A stretch of 64,000 nucleotides of DNA from Hymenobacter qilianensis (lineage in GTDB: Bacteria > Bacteroidota > Bacteroidia > Cytophagales > Hymenobacteraceae): contig NZ_CP060785.1 in assembly GCF_014489555.1 (NCBI RefSeq), forward strand, positions 117,768-181,767, written 5' to 3'. Below, in pieces: positions 37,751 to 48,088 of this stretch. The number at the start of each line of letters is the position of its first letter. Position 1 is the stretch's first letter. Both the position numbers and the translations under genes were made by a program. The notes below the pieces were generated by a model, which saw nothing but the letters and a program-made list of their open reading frames with translations, had not been told where the DNA came from and made no database searches.

Positions 37751-39701
37751 CTCGTCCCCCTGGGCAGGGACTCCTGGGGCGGGGAATCGGGCAGCGTGAG
37801 GGTGAAGGTGGAGCCCACCCCCAGCTGGCTGTGCACCTCGATGCGGCCACCGGCATTCTCCACCATGCGCTTGACCATGTAGAGGCCGATCCCCGTGCCC
37901 TCGACGTGGTCGTGGAAACGCTGGAACAGGCCAAAGAGCTTGGGCAGGTGCTGCTGGGCCATCCCCAGGCCGTTGTCCTGCACTTCCAGCACCGTGTAGC
38001 CCGGCTGGGGGTAGGTCCGCACCCCGATCTGGGGCAAACGATCCGCAGCGCGGTACTGGAGCGCGTTACTCAGCAGGTGCTGCAGGATCTGGCGCAGCTG
38101 CTGGGGCGCAAACCAGAGTTGGGGGCAGGCACTGACCTCCACCGTGAGCTGGGTCCCGGCGGCGTTCAACGCCGCTCCCCATTCCCCGCGCATCTCCTCG
38201 AGCAGGGCCGTCAGGTCCACCACTTCGGCGGGCTGCGCGTGGGCCCGCTGGAGTTTGGAGACGTCGGTGAGCTGCGTGAGCGTCAACCGGAAGCGGTCCA
38301 GGGACTGCTCCATCAAGGCTAGCAGGGGCGGCACGAGCTCACCCTCCTGGCCGCGGGCGGGGGCAGCTCCTCCTGAAGGGCGTGGAGTAAGCCCTCCATG
38401 TTGGTAAGGGGGGTTTTGAGCTCGTGGGAGGCCGTATAAATAAAGGTGTCGAGGTCCGCGTTGACGCGCGCAAGTTGCCGCTGCAGCTCGACCTGGTCGT
38501 GGATTTCGACGTTGACGCCGCTGTAGCCCGTGAGCTGGCCATCGGCCTGGAACAGGGGCTGGATTCGGGTCAGCGACCAGCGGTACTCCCCGTCGCGGCG
38601 GCGGATGCGATACACGGGGCTTTCCCAGGGCTGACGGGCCAGCACGGCGGCCGCAAAGGCGGCCGTGAGGGCCAACGCGTCCTCCGGATGCACGGTGTTC
38701 CAGACCTCGTCGAGGTTGGGTAGCAAAGGGGACAGACCCGACCAGGCAAAGAGGGCGCCGTTGACATAGGTCAGGTGCCCGGCCGCATCCGTGCGAAACA
38801 GGAACACAGGCACATTGGCCGTCAGTAGCTGCAGCTCCGCCGCCACTTGGGCCGCTTGCTGGCCCGCCCGCACCTGCTCCGTGACGTCGTAGGCGAAGAT
38901 AGACACGCCCGCGATTTGTCCCCCTTCCAGATAGGCATCGTAGGAAAAAGTGAAATAGTGGGTGCGGGGCGGCTGGCCATCCGGCTGGGCAATGGTCAGG
39001 GGCTGCTCCACGCCCCCATAGGACTTGCCCGTGTGGTAGACATGGTCAAGTCGGGCCAGCAGCCCCGGGGCATTGACGTCGGGGTGGATCTCGGGCAGGG
39101 GCCGCCCCAGGGGCAACAGCCGTTGGGGAAACAGGCGCCGGTAGGCTGGATTACAGTAGTCGAGCCGGTGGGTAGGACCGCGCAGGATGCAGACGGTAGC
39201 CTGCGTCTGGCTTAGGAAGCGCTCCAGGCTGGCCCGCTGGTGCTGGGCCTCGGACTGCGCGAGCTGCTCGCGGGCCTGGCTGGCGCGTAGGGCAACCTCG
39301 ACGGGAGCTTGGGCGTGCGCGGCCGTGTCAATCAGGCTAACGGCCAGCCCTGGGCCGTGGCAGCGGGCGGCGACATAAAAGGGGGTATCGACCCCCTCGT
39401 GCAGGTAGGTGACCTCGAACCGGCCAGCCTGCCCGGTTTCCAGCACGCCCCGGTAAAAGGCGAACACGCCCGTGTCGTGGGCACGGGGGAAGCTGGCCAG
39501 CAAGGTCGTGGTTGGCTGCTGCGTGAGGCCCAACAGGCGCTGGCCGGCGGGGTTGAGGTAGTCGAAGGCAAAATCCGTCAGCTCCTGACTCTGCGGACAG
39601 TAGAGGGGACGCAGCAGGGTGAGGGCCGTGAGCGAAACGTCCAGCAGGGCTTGCAGCTCGTCGATAGCTAGCTGGGGGGGGACGGAAGGGGTGCGGAACA
39701 T
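37736..39701 (-). CDS. PAS-domain sensor histidine kinase (two frameshifts)
   Basis: A cytoplasmic kinase of about 655 residues with no membrane segment. Three PAS-like domains (about residues 10-130, 175-310 and 320-440; the last has TYVNGALFAWSGL and GEYRWSLTRIQPLF) precede the H-box FIYTASHELKTPLTNMEGLL, the N-box HLLSNALQYRAAD, the G1 box EVQDNGLGM and FQRFHDHVEGTGIGLYMVKR. The start at 39701 is MFRTPSVPPQLAIDELQALL. Frames break near 38353 and 37757. With the latter repaired the protein ends PRGDESSSG at 37736. It is a paralogue of the kinase at 41746. The response regulator gene lies 157 bp upstream. Confidence 0.85.
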
Positions 39702-39857
39702 AGCGACGCAGCAGGGACCAAGGAGTAACATTGGCCAGGAAAACAGCGGCGCCATCTGCCGACAGGTACGGGCGGTTGTTCCCGCGAACCCGGCAGTGGG
39801 TATACGGGGGTAGCTCGACAATGACTGGAACCGGGTCGGTTAAGCAGAGTTTGCGGG

Positions 39858-40280
39858 CTACGTCACACCGAACTGGCGCTGATAATGCAGCTGCAGGATG
39901 GTATCCAGCTTGGCTTTGGTCAGGGGCTTGCTGACCAGGCCGGCGATGGGCAACTCCTCTAATCGGCCCAGGTCGAGGGAGCTCATCGAGGCCGTATGCA
40001 GCACGATGACCACGGCCTGCTGCTGGGCGGCGGGTAGCTGCTGGTAGGCCTCGAGAAAGGCCATGCCATCCATGCCCGGCATCGTCACATCCAGCAGCAC
40101 GAGCACCGGGGTGCTGGGCTTCGCGTAGGTGCTCAGCTGAGCCAAGATGGCCAGGGCTTCCCGGCCGTCGGTGGCCGCCAGGTACTGGTCGGCCACGCCT
40201 AGTTGGCGGAGCAAGCGTTCATTCAGGTCATTGGTGAGCGGGTCGTCGTCGACCAGCAGCACACTGGCAAGTTTTTGCAT
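39858..40280 (-). CDS. Single-domain CheY-like response regulator
   Basis: An intact 140-residue receiver domain with no output domain. The acidic pocket is VLLVDDDPLTND, the phospho-acceptor Asp is in VLLDVTMPGMDG, and the conserved Thr/Ser and Lys are in VLHTAS and LVSKPLTK. It fits the Rcp1-like single-domain regulators found beside PAS kinases. It lies between a kinase on the same strand and a divergent kinase, so either or both could phosphorylate it. Confidence 0.9.
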   Translation of the reverse strand: MQKLASVLLVDDDPLTNDLNERLLRQLGVADQYLAATDGREALAILAQLSTYAKPSTPVLVLLDVTMPGMDGMAFLEAYQQLPAAQQQAVVIVLHTASMSSLDLGRLEELPIAGLVSKPLTKAKLDTILQLHYQRQFGVT

Positions 40281-40484
40281 ACGGGAAGCGGGCGGTCAAA
40301 GACCACCTTGGTTGGGGTCACCAGGCGCGAAGGTAGCACAGCGGTACGACTCGGAGCGCGCTACCGCTCTCGGCCAGGAAGACACTCTTTTTCTCGCCCG
40401 GCCGGGGACCCCAGCCGGTAACGAGGGGGAGGACCGCGTATTGCCGCAACAACGCGTACCTTCCGGCAACCGCTCTCCTTCCGT

Positions 40485-41686
40485 ATGGCCGACATTTCCC
40501 TTCCCACCTCCGCCTCCCCCGAGGGCGACAACCAGGCGCTGCGCGCCGACAATGACCAACTCCGCGCGGACCAAGCAGCGGCTAGTACGCAGGAGGCCGC
40601 GCAGGCGCGCTACCAGCAGAGCCAGGCGCGCTTCCGCACCGTGTTCGAGAACTCCCCCCTGGGCCAGAAAATCATCACCCCGGATCTGACCATCCGCCAG
40701 GCCAACCCGGCCGTGGTCCGGATGCTGGGCCTGCGCAGCCCGGATGAGCTGGTGGGCCGCAAAATCCGCGAGTTTGCCCACCCCGATCACCGCGCCGACT
40801 GGCAGCAGCTGCAAACGAAGCTCTGGGAGCACAAGCTGCCCCACTTCGCGCTGGAAACCTGCCTGGTGCGGGCCGACGGGTCCTCCTTCTGGTGTCAGGT
40901 CACCTCCGTGCTGTTTCCCGACGAGGGGGGGAGCTGGGCTACACCATCCTGGAAGATATTTCCGCCCGCAAAGGATTAGAAGCCCAGCTCCAGCGCCTCT
41001 ACGACGCGCAGGAAACCATCCTGCAGCTGGCCACCCACGATATCAAAGCCCCCATTGCCCAGATCGAGCTGCTCACCGATTTGCTGCAGCGCGAAGTGGC
41101 CAGCCGGGCCGGGGAGGGGCCGCCCCCGCCCGAAATGGTGCACTACCTGGGCCTGATTCAGCGCGCCTGCACCCACGCCACGGGCTTGCTCGAGGATGTG
41201 CTCTACGTGGGGGATCTGGACGAGCACGACTTGGAGAAGCAAGCGACCGATCTGAACGCCTACCTGACCGCCCGGCTGGAGGGGCACCGCCCGGCCGCCG
41301 ACGAGCAAGGCGTCATGCTGGCCCTGGACCTACCGGCTGAGCCCGTGTACGGGCGCCTGCACCCCGACAAGTTCGGCCGGGTGCTGGACAATCTGCTAGG
41401 CAACGCCCTCAAGTTTACCCCCACCGGGGGACCATCACGCTGGGGTACAGGTGCACGAGGGCCACGTGCGCCTCACGGTGCAGGACACGGGCATTGGCAT
41501 TCCCGGCAAGCTGCACACCCACCTGTTCGACAAGTTCAACCCGACGCGGCGCAAGGGCCTGCACGGGGAGCCCACCACCGGCTTAGGCCTCTTCATTGCC
41601 AAGCAGATCGTGCAGCTGCACGGGGCGACATCTGGCTGGAAAGCCGCGAGCAGCAGGGCACCACCTTCTTTATCGAGCTGCCCTAA
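40485..41686 (+). CDS. PAS histidine kinase (four frameshifts)
   Basis: A soluble kinase of about 401 residues: a coiled-coil start (ALRADNDQLRADQAAASTQE), one PAS domain (RFRTVFENSPLGQKIITPDL), the H-box LATHDIKAPIAQIELLTDLL, the N-box NLLGNALKFTPTGG, the G1 box VQDTGIGIP and the G2 box TTGLGLFIAKQIVQLHGG. Frames break near 40930, 41430, 41445 and 41628, each in a G run. The repaired frame ends at 41686 exactly in phase. It is divergent from the response regulator (205 bp gap) and convergent with the large kinase. The H-box histidine is followed by DIKAP, as in light or redox PAS kinases. The signal is unknown. Confidence 0.85.
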
Positions 41687-41745
41687 GGAGGGCTCCCTTC
41701 TCCCTGGTTTCCTCCCCCTTGCGGTACTAAGCAGGCGTATGTCGC

Positions 41746-44360
41746 CTAGGCGGGAGGCAGGGCAGCGTGGGGTAAGTGGACGAAAAAAGTGGTGCCGGCG
41801 CCGGCGTAGCTGTGCACCTCCACGCGCCCGCCCGCATTCTCTACCATCTTCTTGACCATGTACAAGCCTACGCCGGAGCCTTCCACGTGGTCGTGGAAGC
41901 GCTGAAACATCGTAAAGAGTTTGGGCACATGCGCCGCCTCCAGACCTAATCCATTGTCGTGGACTTCCAGCACCGTGTACGTGGTTCGCACGTGCGCCTG
42001 CACATCAATGTGGGGCGTGCGATTGGGTGAGTGATACTTCAAGGCGTTGCTCAGGAGGTTGTAGACGACGGAGCGTAGGTTTTTCTCGGGGAAGAGCACC
42101 GGCGGGAAACCCGTTACCTCGACCCGTACGCGGGCCCCAGTAGCCTGGATAAGCGGAGCCAAGTCCTGCCGCACCTCCTCCACGACCGTCGCTAAGTCCA
42201 CCGCCGTCGTCGCGGGGGCATGCTCCTTCTGCAGTTTGCTGACGTCGGTCAGATGGTCGATGGTACGCTTGAAGCGTTCTACCGACTCGCGCATCAGCCC
42301 TAACGTGGCCCCGACGTACTCCCGCTGCGAGATGTCCAGCGGCAGTTCTTCCTGCAGCAGGTACAACAATCCCTCAATATTGCTGATGGGGGCTTTCAAA
42401 TCGTGGGAAGCGGAGTAGATGAAGTTGTCCAGGTCCACGTTGGTGCGCAGCAGCTGCTCATTAACCGTCTGCAGGTCGACGTTCAGACCTTGAGCCTCGT
42501 CGCGGGCCGTGCGCAGTTTATAGGTCAGGCGCCGCATAGCCTGCACAGCCAATTGCTGCTCGTGCACCTCGATCACCGTGCCCACGATGCCCACATACTC
42601 CCCCGCCCCCGTCAGGCGGGGCTGCCCGGCGTCGATGGCCCAGCGGTACTGCCCATCGTGGCGGCGCAGGCGGTAGAGCACGCGAAACGGGCCTTGCCGG
42701 GCGTGCGCGTCCTGGAAGGCTTGCCCGGCCTGCAGGGCATCGTCGGGGTGCACCGCGTGAAGCCAGCCCTCGCCCAGCGCCTGGGCGGGGGTCTGCCCGG
42801 TAAAGGCATACCACTGCGCGTTAAGGTAGGTGCACTGGCCCTGGGCATCGGTAACCCAGATCATGGCCGGCACATGATCAGCCATGGCGCGGAAGTACTG
42901 CTCGCTTTCCAGCAAGGACTGCTGCAGGCGCTTAAGTTCGTGCACATCAATGGCCGCGCCGACCCACTGCTGGACCTGCCCCGTCGCGTCGCGCAGCGGG
43001 ACGGCCCGGTCCAGGTGCCAGCGGTACTCGCCCGTGGCCGCGACCCGCAGCCGCATTTCGGCCTGGAACACCTGGCCCGTGCGCACCGCGCTCAGCCACG
43101 CCTCGAGGAAGGGAGCTTGGTCCTCGGGGTGCATATACTCCTGCCAGCCCAAGCCCTGGCCGTTGGTGGCGCTGGTAAACTGCTCCCAGTTCGGACTCAG
43201 ATAGGTGGTGTGGCCCGCCGCGTCCGCTTCCCACACGATCAGGGGCGTGGTTTCGGCCAGCCGCCGGAAGCGGGCTTCGCTGCGTTCGGCCTGTTGCTGG
43301 GCCTGCCCTCGCTGGGCTACTTCCTGCTGCAGGGCGAGCGTGCGCTCGGCTACCCGGGCTTCCAAGTCCTGGTTCAGGAGGTGCAGCGCGAGCTGGCTGC
43401 GCGTCAAGGCCTCGTTGTTAGCCTGGATCTCCTCGTTGGCAGCGGCCAGCTCTTCGTTGAGCTCGGCCGTGCGGCGCTCCTGGGCTTCCACCTGGTGGCG
43501 GGCTGTCACCACTTCGGTGACGTCGCTGGCCACGACCAGCACGCCCGTGGTTTGCCCCTGGGCGTCGCGCTGGGGCTGGTAGACGAAGTTGAAGTAGATG
43601 ATCTCGCGCCGGCCGTGGCGCACCAGCGCGACGGGCAGCTCCGTGCCCACGTAGGGCTGGCCGGAGTGCAGCACGCCATCGAGTAAGGCGTCGACGCCCT
43701 GACCCCGCAGTTCGGGTAAGGCCTCCAGCAGGGGCCGGCCCAGCAGCAACGGCTGCGGACGGGCCCAGATCTCACACACAGCCGGGTTGGCCAAGGTGAT
43801 GCGATACGTTGTTCCTTCGAGCAGGGCAATGGCAACCGGGGCCTGGTCAAATACCCGGCGTAGCTGCGCGCGTTGTTCCTCCGCCTCCGCGCGCACAGCC
43901 CGTTCAGCCGCCTGACTTTCGCGCAAGGCTTCTTCTACGGGCGTGCGGGGCTGCTCGGCCGTGTCGGTGAAGCTCACCAGCAGGCCAGGCCCCACGCGCC
44001 GGGCGGCGAGATGAAAGTAATTGTCCAGCCCATCCCCTTGATAATTGACGGCCATGCGGGCAGGCTCCCCGGACTCAAAGGCGTCGCGGTGAAAGGCAAA
44101 GACGCCCGTCTCGCGGGTATGCGGGTAATGGTGCAAGTAGGTCACCGCCGGCCGGGCCGGCTGCCCCAGGATGCGCTGGGCGGCCGGGTTAAGCCAGTCG
44201 ATGCGAAAGTCAACGAGGTTTCCGTCGGCGTCGCGCAGGGGTGAGTAGAGGGCCACGCCCGTCAGGGAGGTATCCAGCACGGCCTCTAGTAAGGCGGCGG
44301 GGGATACGTGGCCTGCAAGTCGGCGGGAAAGGTAGGAAGCGGGGTAGCTGCGGTAGGCAT
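41746..44360 (-). CDS. Multi-PAS sensor histidine kinase (one frameshift near the start)
   Basis: About 871 residues. The start at 44360 (MPTAATPLPTFPADLQ) joins the main frame after a C-run repair near 44306. It has four or five PAS domains (VALYSPLRDADGNLVDFRID, RRVFDQAPVAIALLEG, RRLAETTPLIVWEADAAGHT, FRAMADHVPAMIWVTDAQGQ), coiled coils between them (TAELNEELAAANEEIQANNE), the H-box FIYSASHDLKAPISNIEGLL, the N-box NLLSNALKYHSPN and the G2 region GSGVGLYMVKKMVENAGGRV. It lacks transmembrane segments, so it senses a cytoplasmic signal. It shares its N-terminal and C-terminal design with the 37736 kinase, so duplication is likely. Confidence 0.9.
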
Positions 44361-44450
44361 GGCCAAAACTACGAATAAAGGGGCATGCTGCACCGCCGCA
44401 AAATCACCGCTGGGCGGTGGTCAGGGATAGTGACGCTAAAGGTGTCCCCG

Positions 44451-44530
44451 CTAGCTGTTCACCCAGATACGGCCGGCCGTGTTCTCCCCGATCTTTTTGA
44501 CCAAATCCAGCCCCATCCCCGAGCCTTGCC
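44451..44530 (-). pseudogene. C-terminal scrap of a histidine kinase
   Basis: The minus-strand frame reads GQGSGMGLDLVKKIGENTAG then RIWVNS and a stop. This is the G2 box and end of a HATPase domain, as in the neighbouring kinases. About 27 residues are left. It indicates a third kinase copy that was lost here. Confidence 0.55.
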
Positions 44531-44934
44531 CTCGCTTGTTGACCTGCCTTCCGGAAGGCTTCAGGTCCTGCTTCCCCTTGGCGCACAACTGCTTGACAAG
44601 GTATGCTACGTCTTCGCTAGCGGATCTTATTTGTGGTCTTGTTCGTCCGCTTTAGGCGCTTTGTTCGACCCTGTGCCTGGAGGGTCAGCTCCTTGGGGCC
44701 GCTGGGGGCAGGGTTCACCTAAATCAACGCCGCCCGTCATACGCTAGGCTAGCGCGCTGCAGCCGCTTACCCTGATTCTCGCGAAGATGATCCGCTATTG
44801 TCCTCTCGGACAACCTGCGCGCGTTGGAGACCCAAGAAAGATAGAGCCTTCTGTTCCGTCCTGATCGCTCTTGGCAGGACCTGTGTCAACGCGGCAAGGG
44901 AATCAACTGCGATTCCTTCCGCTAGCGTAAACGA

Positions 44935-45447
44935 ATGAAATAGTTTTACTTCCTGTGCCTGCTGCTCAGCACCGGGCTTCTGCTCCACTGCTCCTCCAAA
45001 CCGGAGGCGGACCCGCAGCCGACGAGTTCTGCCCTGCAGACGGCGTCCGTGAAGGCGAATGGCCAAGCGGTACCGGTCCAGGGGGCGGCTTCCACCGCCT
45101 ATATTAATCGAGACACGAACGAGCTTTACCTGACCCTGAATACCACGAACGGCACGCCGGTGATCTTCGATTTGTGGGAGTTCAAGCAAGCGCCAGGACG
45201 CTTCGCCTTCCATGATGCGCGCTCGCCCAGTGGGCTCCTCTATAAGCACGTCGTCCATGGCCAGCTGACGCCCTTCACCACGCGGGCCTGTGGCTCGACC
45301 CCGACCTGGGCCCTGGAGATTACGGCCTACGATCCGGCCCAGCAGACCATAGCGGGCACCTTCAGGGGGACCGTGTGTAGTGATCCGGGCCAACGGGTGG
45401 CGCTCACGGAGGGCCGGTTCCACCGGCCTTTTACCCTCTCCCCCTGA
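44935..45447 (+). pseudogene. Lipoprotein with an in-frame TAG at codon 3
   Basis: The frame opens ATG AAA TAG and then reads FYFLCLLLSTGLLLHCSSKP, a perfect lipoprotein signal with the lipobox Cys, followed by a beta-rich domain (AYINRDTNELYLTLNTTNG, WALEITAYDPAQQTIAGTFR) that resembles DUF6252. Only the TAG at 44941 breaks it. The frame has no other suitable start before the signal sequence. It could be a recent nonsense change or a sequence error (AAG or CAG to TAG). Confidence 0.6.
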
Positions 45448-45750
45448 GACAGGCATTGCTTCGGCTGGGGTCCCACGGCCTCAGCTCCAGCTCCTGACCC
45501 AGCCTACCCGCAGGGCCACCGCGACGGCCGGCTAAGTCCGTTGCGGTGGTGGTAGATGTCACCACCGGCTGAACCGCCGGCCCCACCCTTCCCGATTGCC
45601 TCGCATCGACGACGGATGGGGGTTCACTCCGGCGCCGACCCCCGGTACCCGCTCGGGCCGGCCCCCTGGCGCAGGCGCAGCCAACAACCGGGACCCGGGT
45701 GGAGGGGGCCCGGAGTACCCCGCTTCGGCCAGGCCATTTAGCATAACTCC
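45448..45750. other. Intergenic, nothing recognised
   Basis: 303 bp of GC-rich sequence before the MITE. CACCGCGACGG and CCGTTGCGGTGG around 45515-45550 are loosely complementary and may form a terminator for the lipoprotein. No gene is visible. Confidence 0.4.
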
Positions 45751-45903
45751 CGTGGCTGTGGCAAAAGTCCCCGCCGGGAATCTGCTGGGTCGCCTTGGCG
45801 CCTCGTCCGCACTAAAAAGACGGGAGCAGCGTCCCTCGTGGGCGGCAGGTGGGGCTGAAGTACCCGGTTTTCATCCTCCTGCCTGACTTTAGCCACAGCC
45901 ACG
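45751..45903. mobile_element. MITE-like element, copy B (153 bp)
   Basis: Terminal inverted repeats of 18 bp with one mismatch: CGTGGCTGTGGCAAAAGT at the left, ACTTTAGCCACAGCCACG at the right. In reverse orientation its interior aligns along its length with copy A. It has no coding capacity. The two copies have clearly diverged, so they are old insertions or came from different sources. Confidence 0.8.
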
Positions 45904-45969
45904 GCACTTAGGCTAAGTGGCTTTTTCGTGCCCTATACCCTTGGCTTCGTTTAGACTTGGCCCAGCAAA

Positions 45970-45995
45970 AAGCCCCAGCGCCGGCGCCAGGGCTT
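45970..45995 (-). terminator. Intrinsic terminator of the DUF4394 gene
   Basis: AAGCCCCAGCGCC faces GGCGCCAGGGCTT with two mismatches. On the minus strand it is followed by a T run (TTTTTGC). It lies 43 bp beyond the stop at 46038. Confidence 0.7.
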
Positions 45996-46037
45996 GGAGG
46001 AGCTGTCGGTGGACGAGCGGAGCGGTTAGACCGCCGT

Positions 46038-47649
46038 TTAGAAGCCTAAGCCCAGCGTGAAGCCGCGCACGAACCCTTCCAGGGTAATGGTTCCGGTGGG
46101 CGTGGCCTTGCCCGTGGCTAAATCAATGGTATGTAAGACCGCGTTGCTGTTCACCTCCGCAAAGAGATAGCCCACGTTGCTGGCCCCGCCGATATCAAAG
46201 GCTTGGCAGTCCCGAATCGTGGGCCCTAAACTGCCAATCTCGGTGAACGAGCTTGCATCGGCCGTATTCTGGCGGTAGAGCTTGCAGGGCAAGTTGTTAA
46301 AGCCCAAGGGATCCTCAATCAGATAAAGGTTGGTGGTGGTGGCGCCGGCCACGTTGTTGTCGTGAGCGAGCTTAAAAGAACCGGGCGGGGAGGGCAGGGT
46401 TAAGGGCACATCGGGCGAAAAGACCGCCGTGGTGGGGTTGAGCAGCAACGTGCGGGCCGTGCCCGCGGCCCCATTCGTGCTGACCACGCGAATCTGATCG
46501 GTGAGCGGGTCAAAGTCAAACTGCGCGCTCTCGCTGGTCAGGCTCAGGCGCGGGGTGATAGGGCCAATGAGCGTGGCCTCGGCCGTGGCCGGATTGATGG
46601 TATAGAGGTAGCGGTCCAGCGTGTCGTCAAAGGATTGCGTCAAGGCGTAGAGTTGCCCATTGCTGGGCCGAAAATCCAGGCCGATGATGCGGCGAAAGTC
46701 CGCGAAGCCCGTGATGGTCTTGGTCACCGTGACTGAGGCATCCGTCGGATCGAAGATATGCAAGCGGCTGCCCGTAAAATCGGCCGCATACCCGACCGGT
46801 CGGGTGGGAATGGCCAGGCCCGTGTAGGCCAGGGTGGGGGCGTACTGGGCTAAGCGGCGGGCCGCCCCCGTAGCCAGATCGACCGCAAACAGGGTGGGGT
46901 TACCATTGACCAGATACAGGCCCAGGGCCGTGCCCGTCCTCCCATCAATATCGAAGCCGCCATTCCCGCTCACCGCCAGGTTCAGGTTGCCCACGGGCAC
47001 CACCGTGCCGGCATTGGGGAGTTAACCAGGGTGAGCTGCTGGGTCTGCGGGTTAATGGCGTAGAGGGCCGTGGTACTGGCGCCCGCGACATTGTTCGTGT
47101 AGGCCGCGCCCGTGAGGGTCGCGGCGGGGCCATTGATGGCCCCGTCGGTGGCGGCCACGGTGCCGGTTTCGGGATTCAGGCGTAAGTTTTGTCCGGTGGA
47201 CGTCACCAGGCGGATGCGATCCACGGTGGGGTTGAAGTCAAAGCCCACCAGGGTGCCCGCTACGGCAGGCGTGAAGGCCCCGGCACCAATAGCGCGGGCC
47301 GCACCCGTGTTTTGGTTGATCACGTAGAGGCGACTCGCGCTGCTCACCCCGTAGAGCTGGCCCGTGGCGGGGCGAAAGTCAATGGCTAATAGGCTCTCGC
47401 CACTTTGAAGGCCCGTCAGGGCCACCGAGCTGGTGCGCGTGGCGGCATCCTTCGTGGAGTAGCCATCGAGCCGCGTGCCCCCGACAAGGCATAGAACGCA
47501 ATATCCTGGCCTAGGGGCGGAAAGGTGGGATTAACGGGCGGCGGGGTAGGTTTGGGGAAGTACTGCTCGAGAATGTCTTCGCAGCTACTGAGCGAGGACA
47601 ACAAGAGAAGCGCCGCGCCCCAGGTGGCGAGGGAAGAGCGTTGTAGCAT
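46038..47649 (-). CDS. Lipoprotein with two DUF4394 domains (two frameshifts)
   Basis: About 537 residues. The lipoprotein signal is LLLLSSLSSCEDILEQ (Cys near 23), followed by a Pro-rich linker (YFPKPTPPPVNPTFPP) and two DUF4394 domains. Each has the pattern SLLAIDFRPATGQLYGV/RIIGLDFRPSNGQLYAL, FDFNPTVDRIRLVTSTGQNL/FDFDPLTDQIRVVSTNG, and AYTNNVAGA/AHDNNVAGA. The family forms a beta-propeller-like surface protein of unknown role. Frames break near 47478 and 47021 in C/G runs. A terminator follows. Confidence 0.85.
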
Positions 47650-48088
47650 AGAACGTAGAGGATAGGATGGAAGAAAGAAATAGTAGGACCGATCAGGTTT
47701 TCCCCCTACGGCTACCGCCTCGGTTTAGATATATATCAGGTCGATAATTATAAAATTATTTAGCCTGAGGCTAGCAACGCTCCTATCGATGGGAAGCGCT
47801 CCCCACACCGCGTCCTCTTACAAGTCGTATAAACACATTACGTAACGTAGCTTCGGCGATAGCCTGGAGCTGGAGACAAATGGGACAAGGCGGGTAGCGC
47901 GGGCAGAATGGGCCCTTATCTCCCCGCGACCCTATGGGAAAAATACCGGTACCGCCTACCTTGTCGCCGACCTCGTCCGGGGTAGGGGTGGTCGTCTCGG
48001 CCGTTCAGGCAACCTACCGCTTGGCTCCCCGCTCTTGCTTCTAGCCACCCAGTAACGTGGCCTACCCTTCTGCTTTTTCCCTGCCTTC
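47650..48088. other. Intergenic, promoter-like AT-rich start
   Basis: 439 bp between divergent genes. The part near 47725-47765 is AT-rich (ATATATATCAGG, ATAATTATAAAATTATT) and fits a promoter for the DUF4394 lipoprotein. At 47824 an 11-bp match to the repeat family at 26310 is seen. No gene. Confidence 0.45.

Noticed and set aside
40485..41686. Programmed frameshifting in the PAS kinase
   Set aside because: Four shifts in one gene, all of the same sign in plain G runs and the same rule in thirty other genes, fit sequencing error far better than recoding.
42403..43686. 427-residue plus-strand frame
   Set aside because: Shadow of the multi-PAS kinase on the other strand.
44935..45447. Amber (TAG) reassignment
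   Set aside because: Many intact genes in this window end with TAG (amidase, RidA-like, DUF1810, GerW-like, TolC), so TAG works as a stop here.
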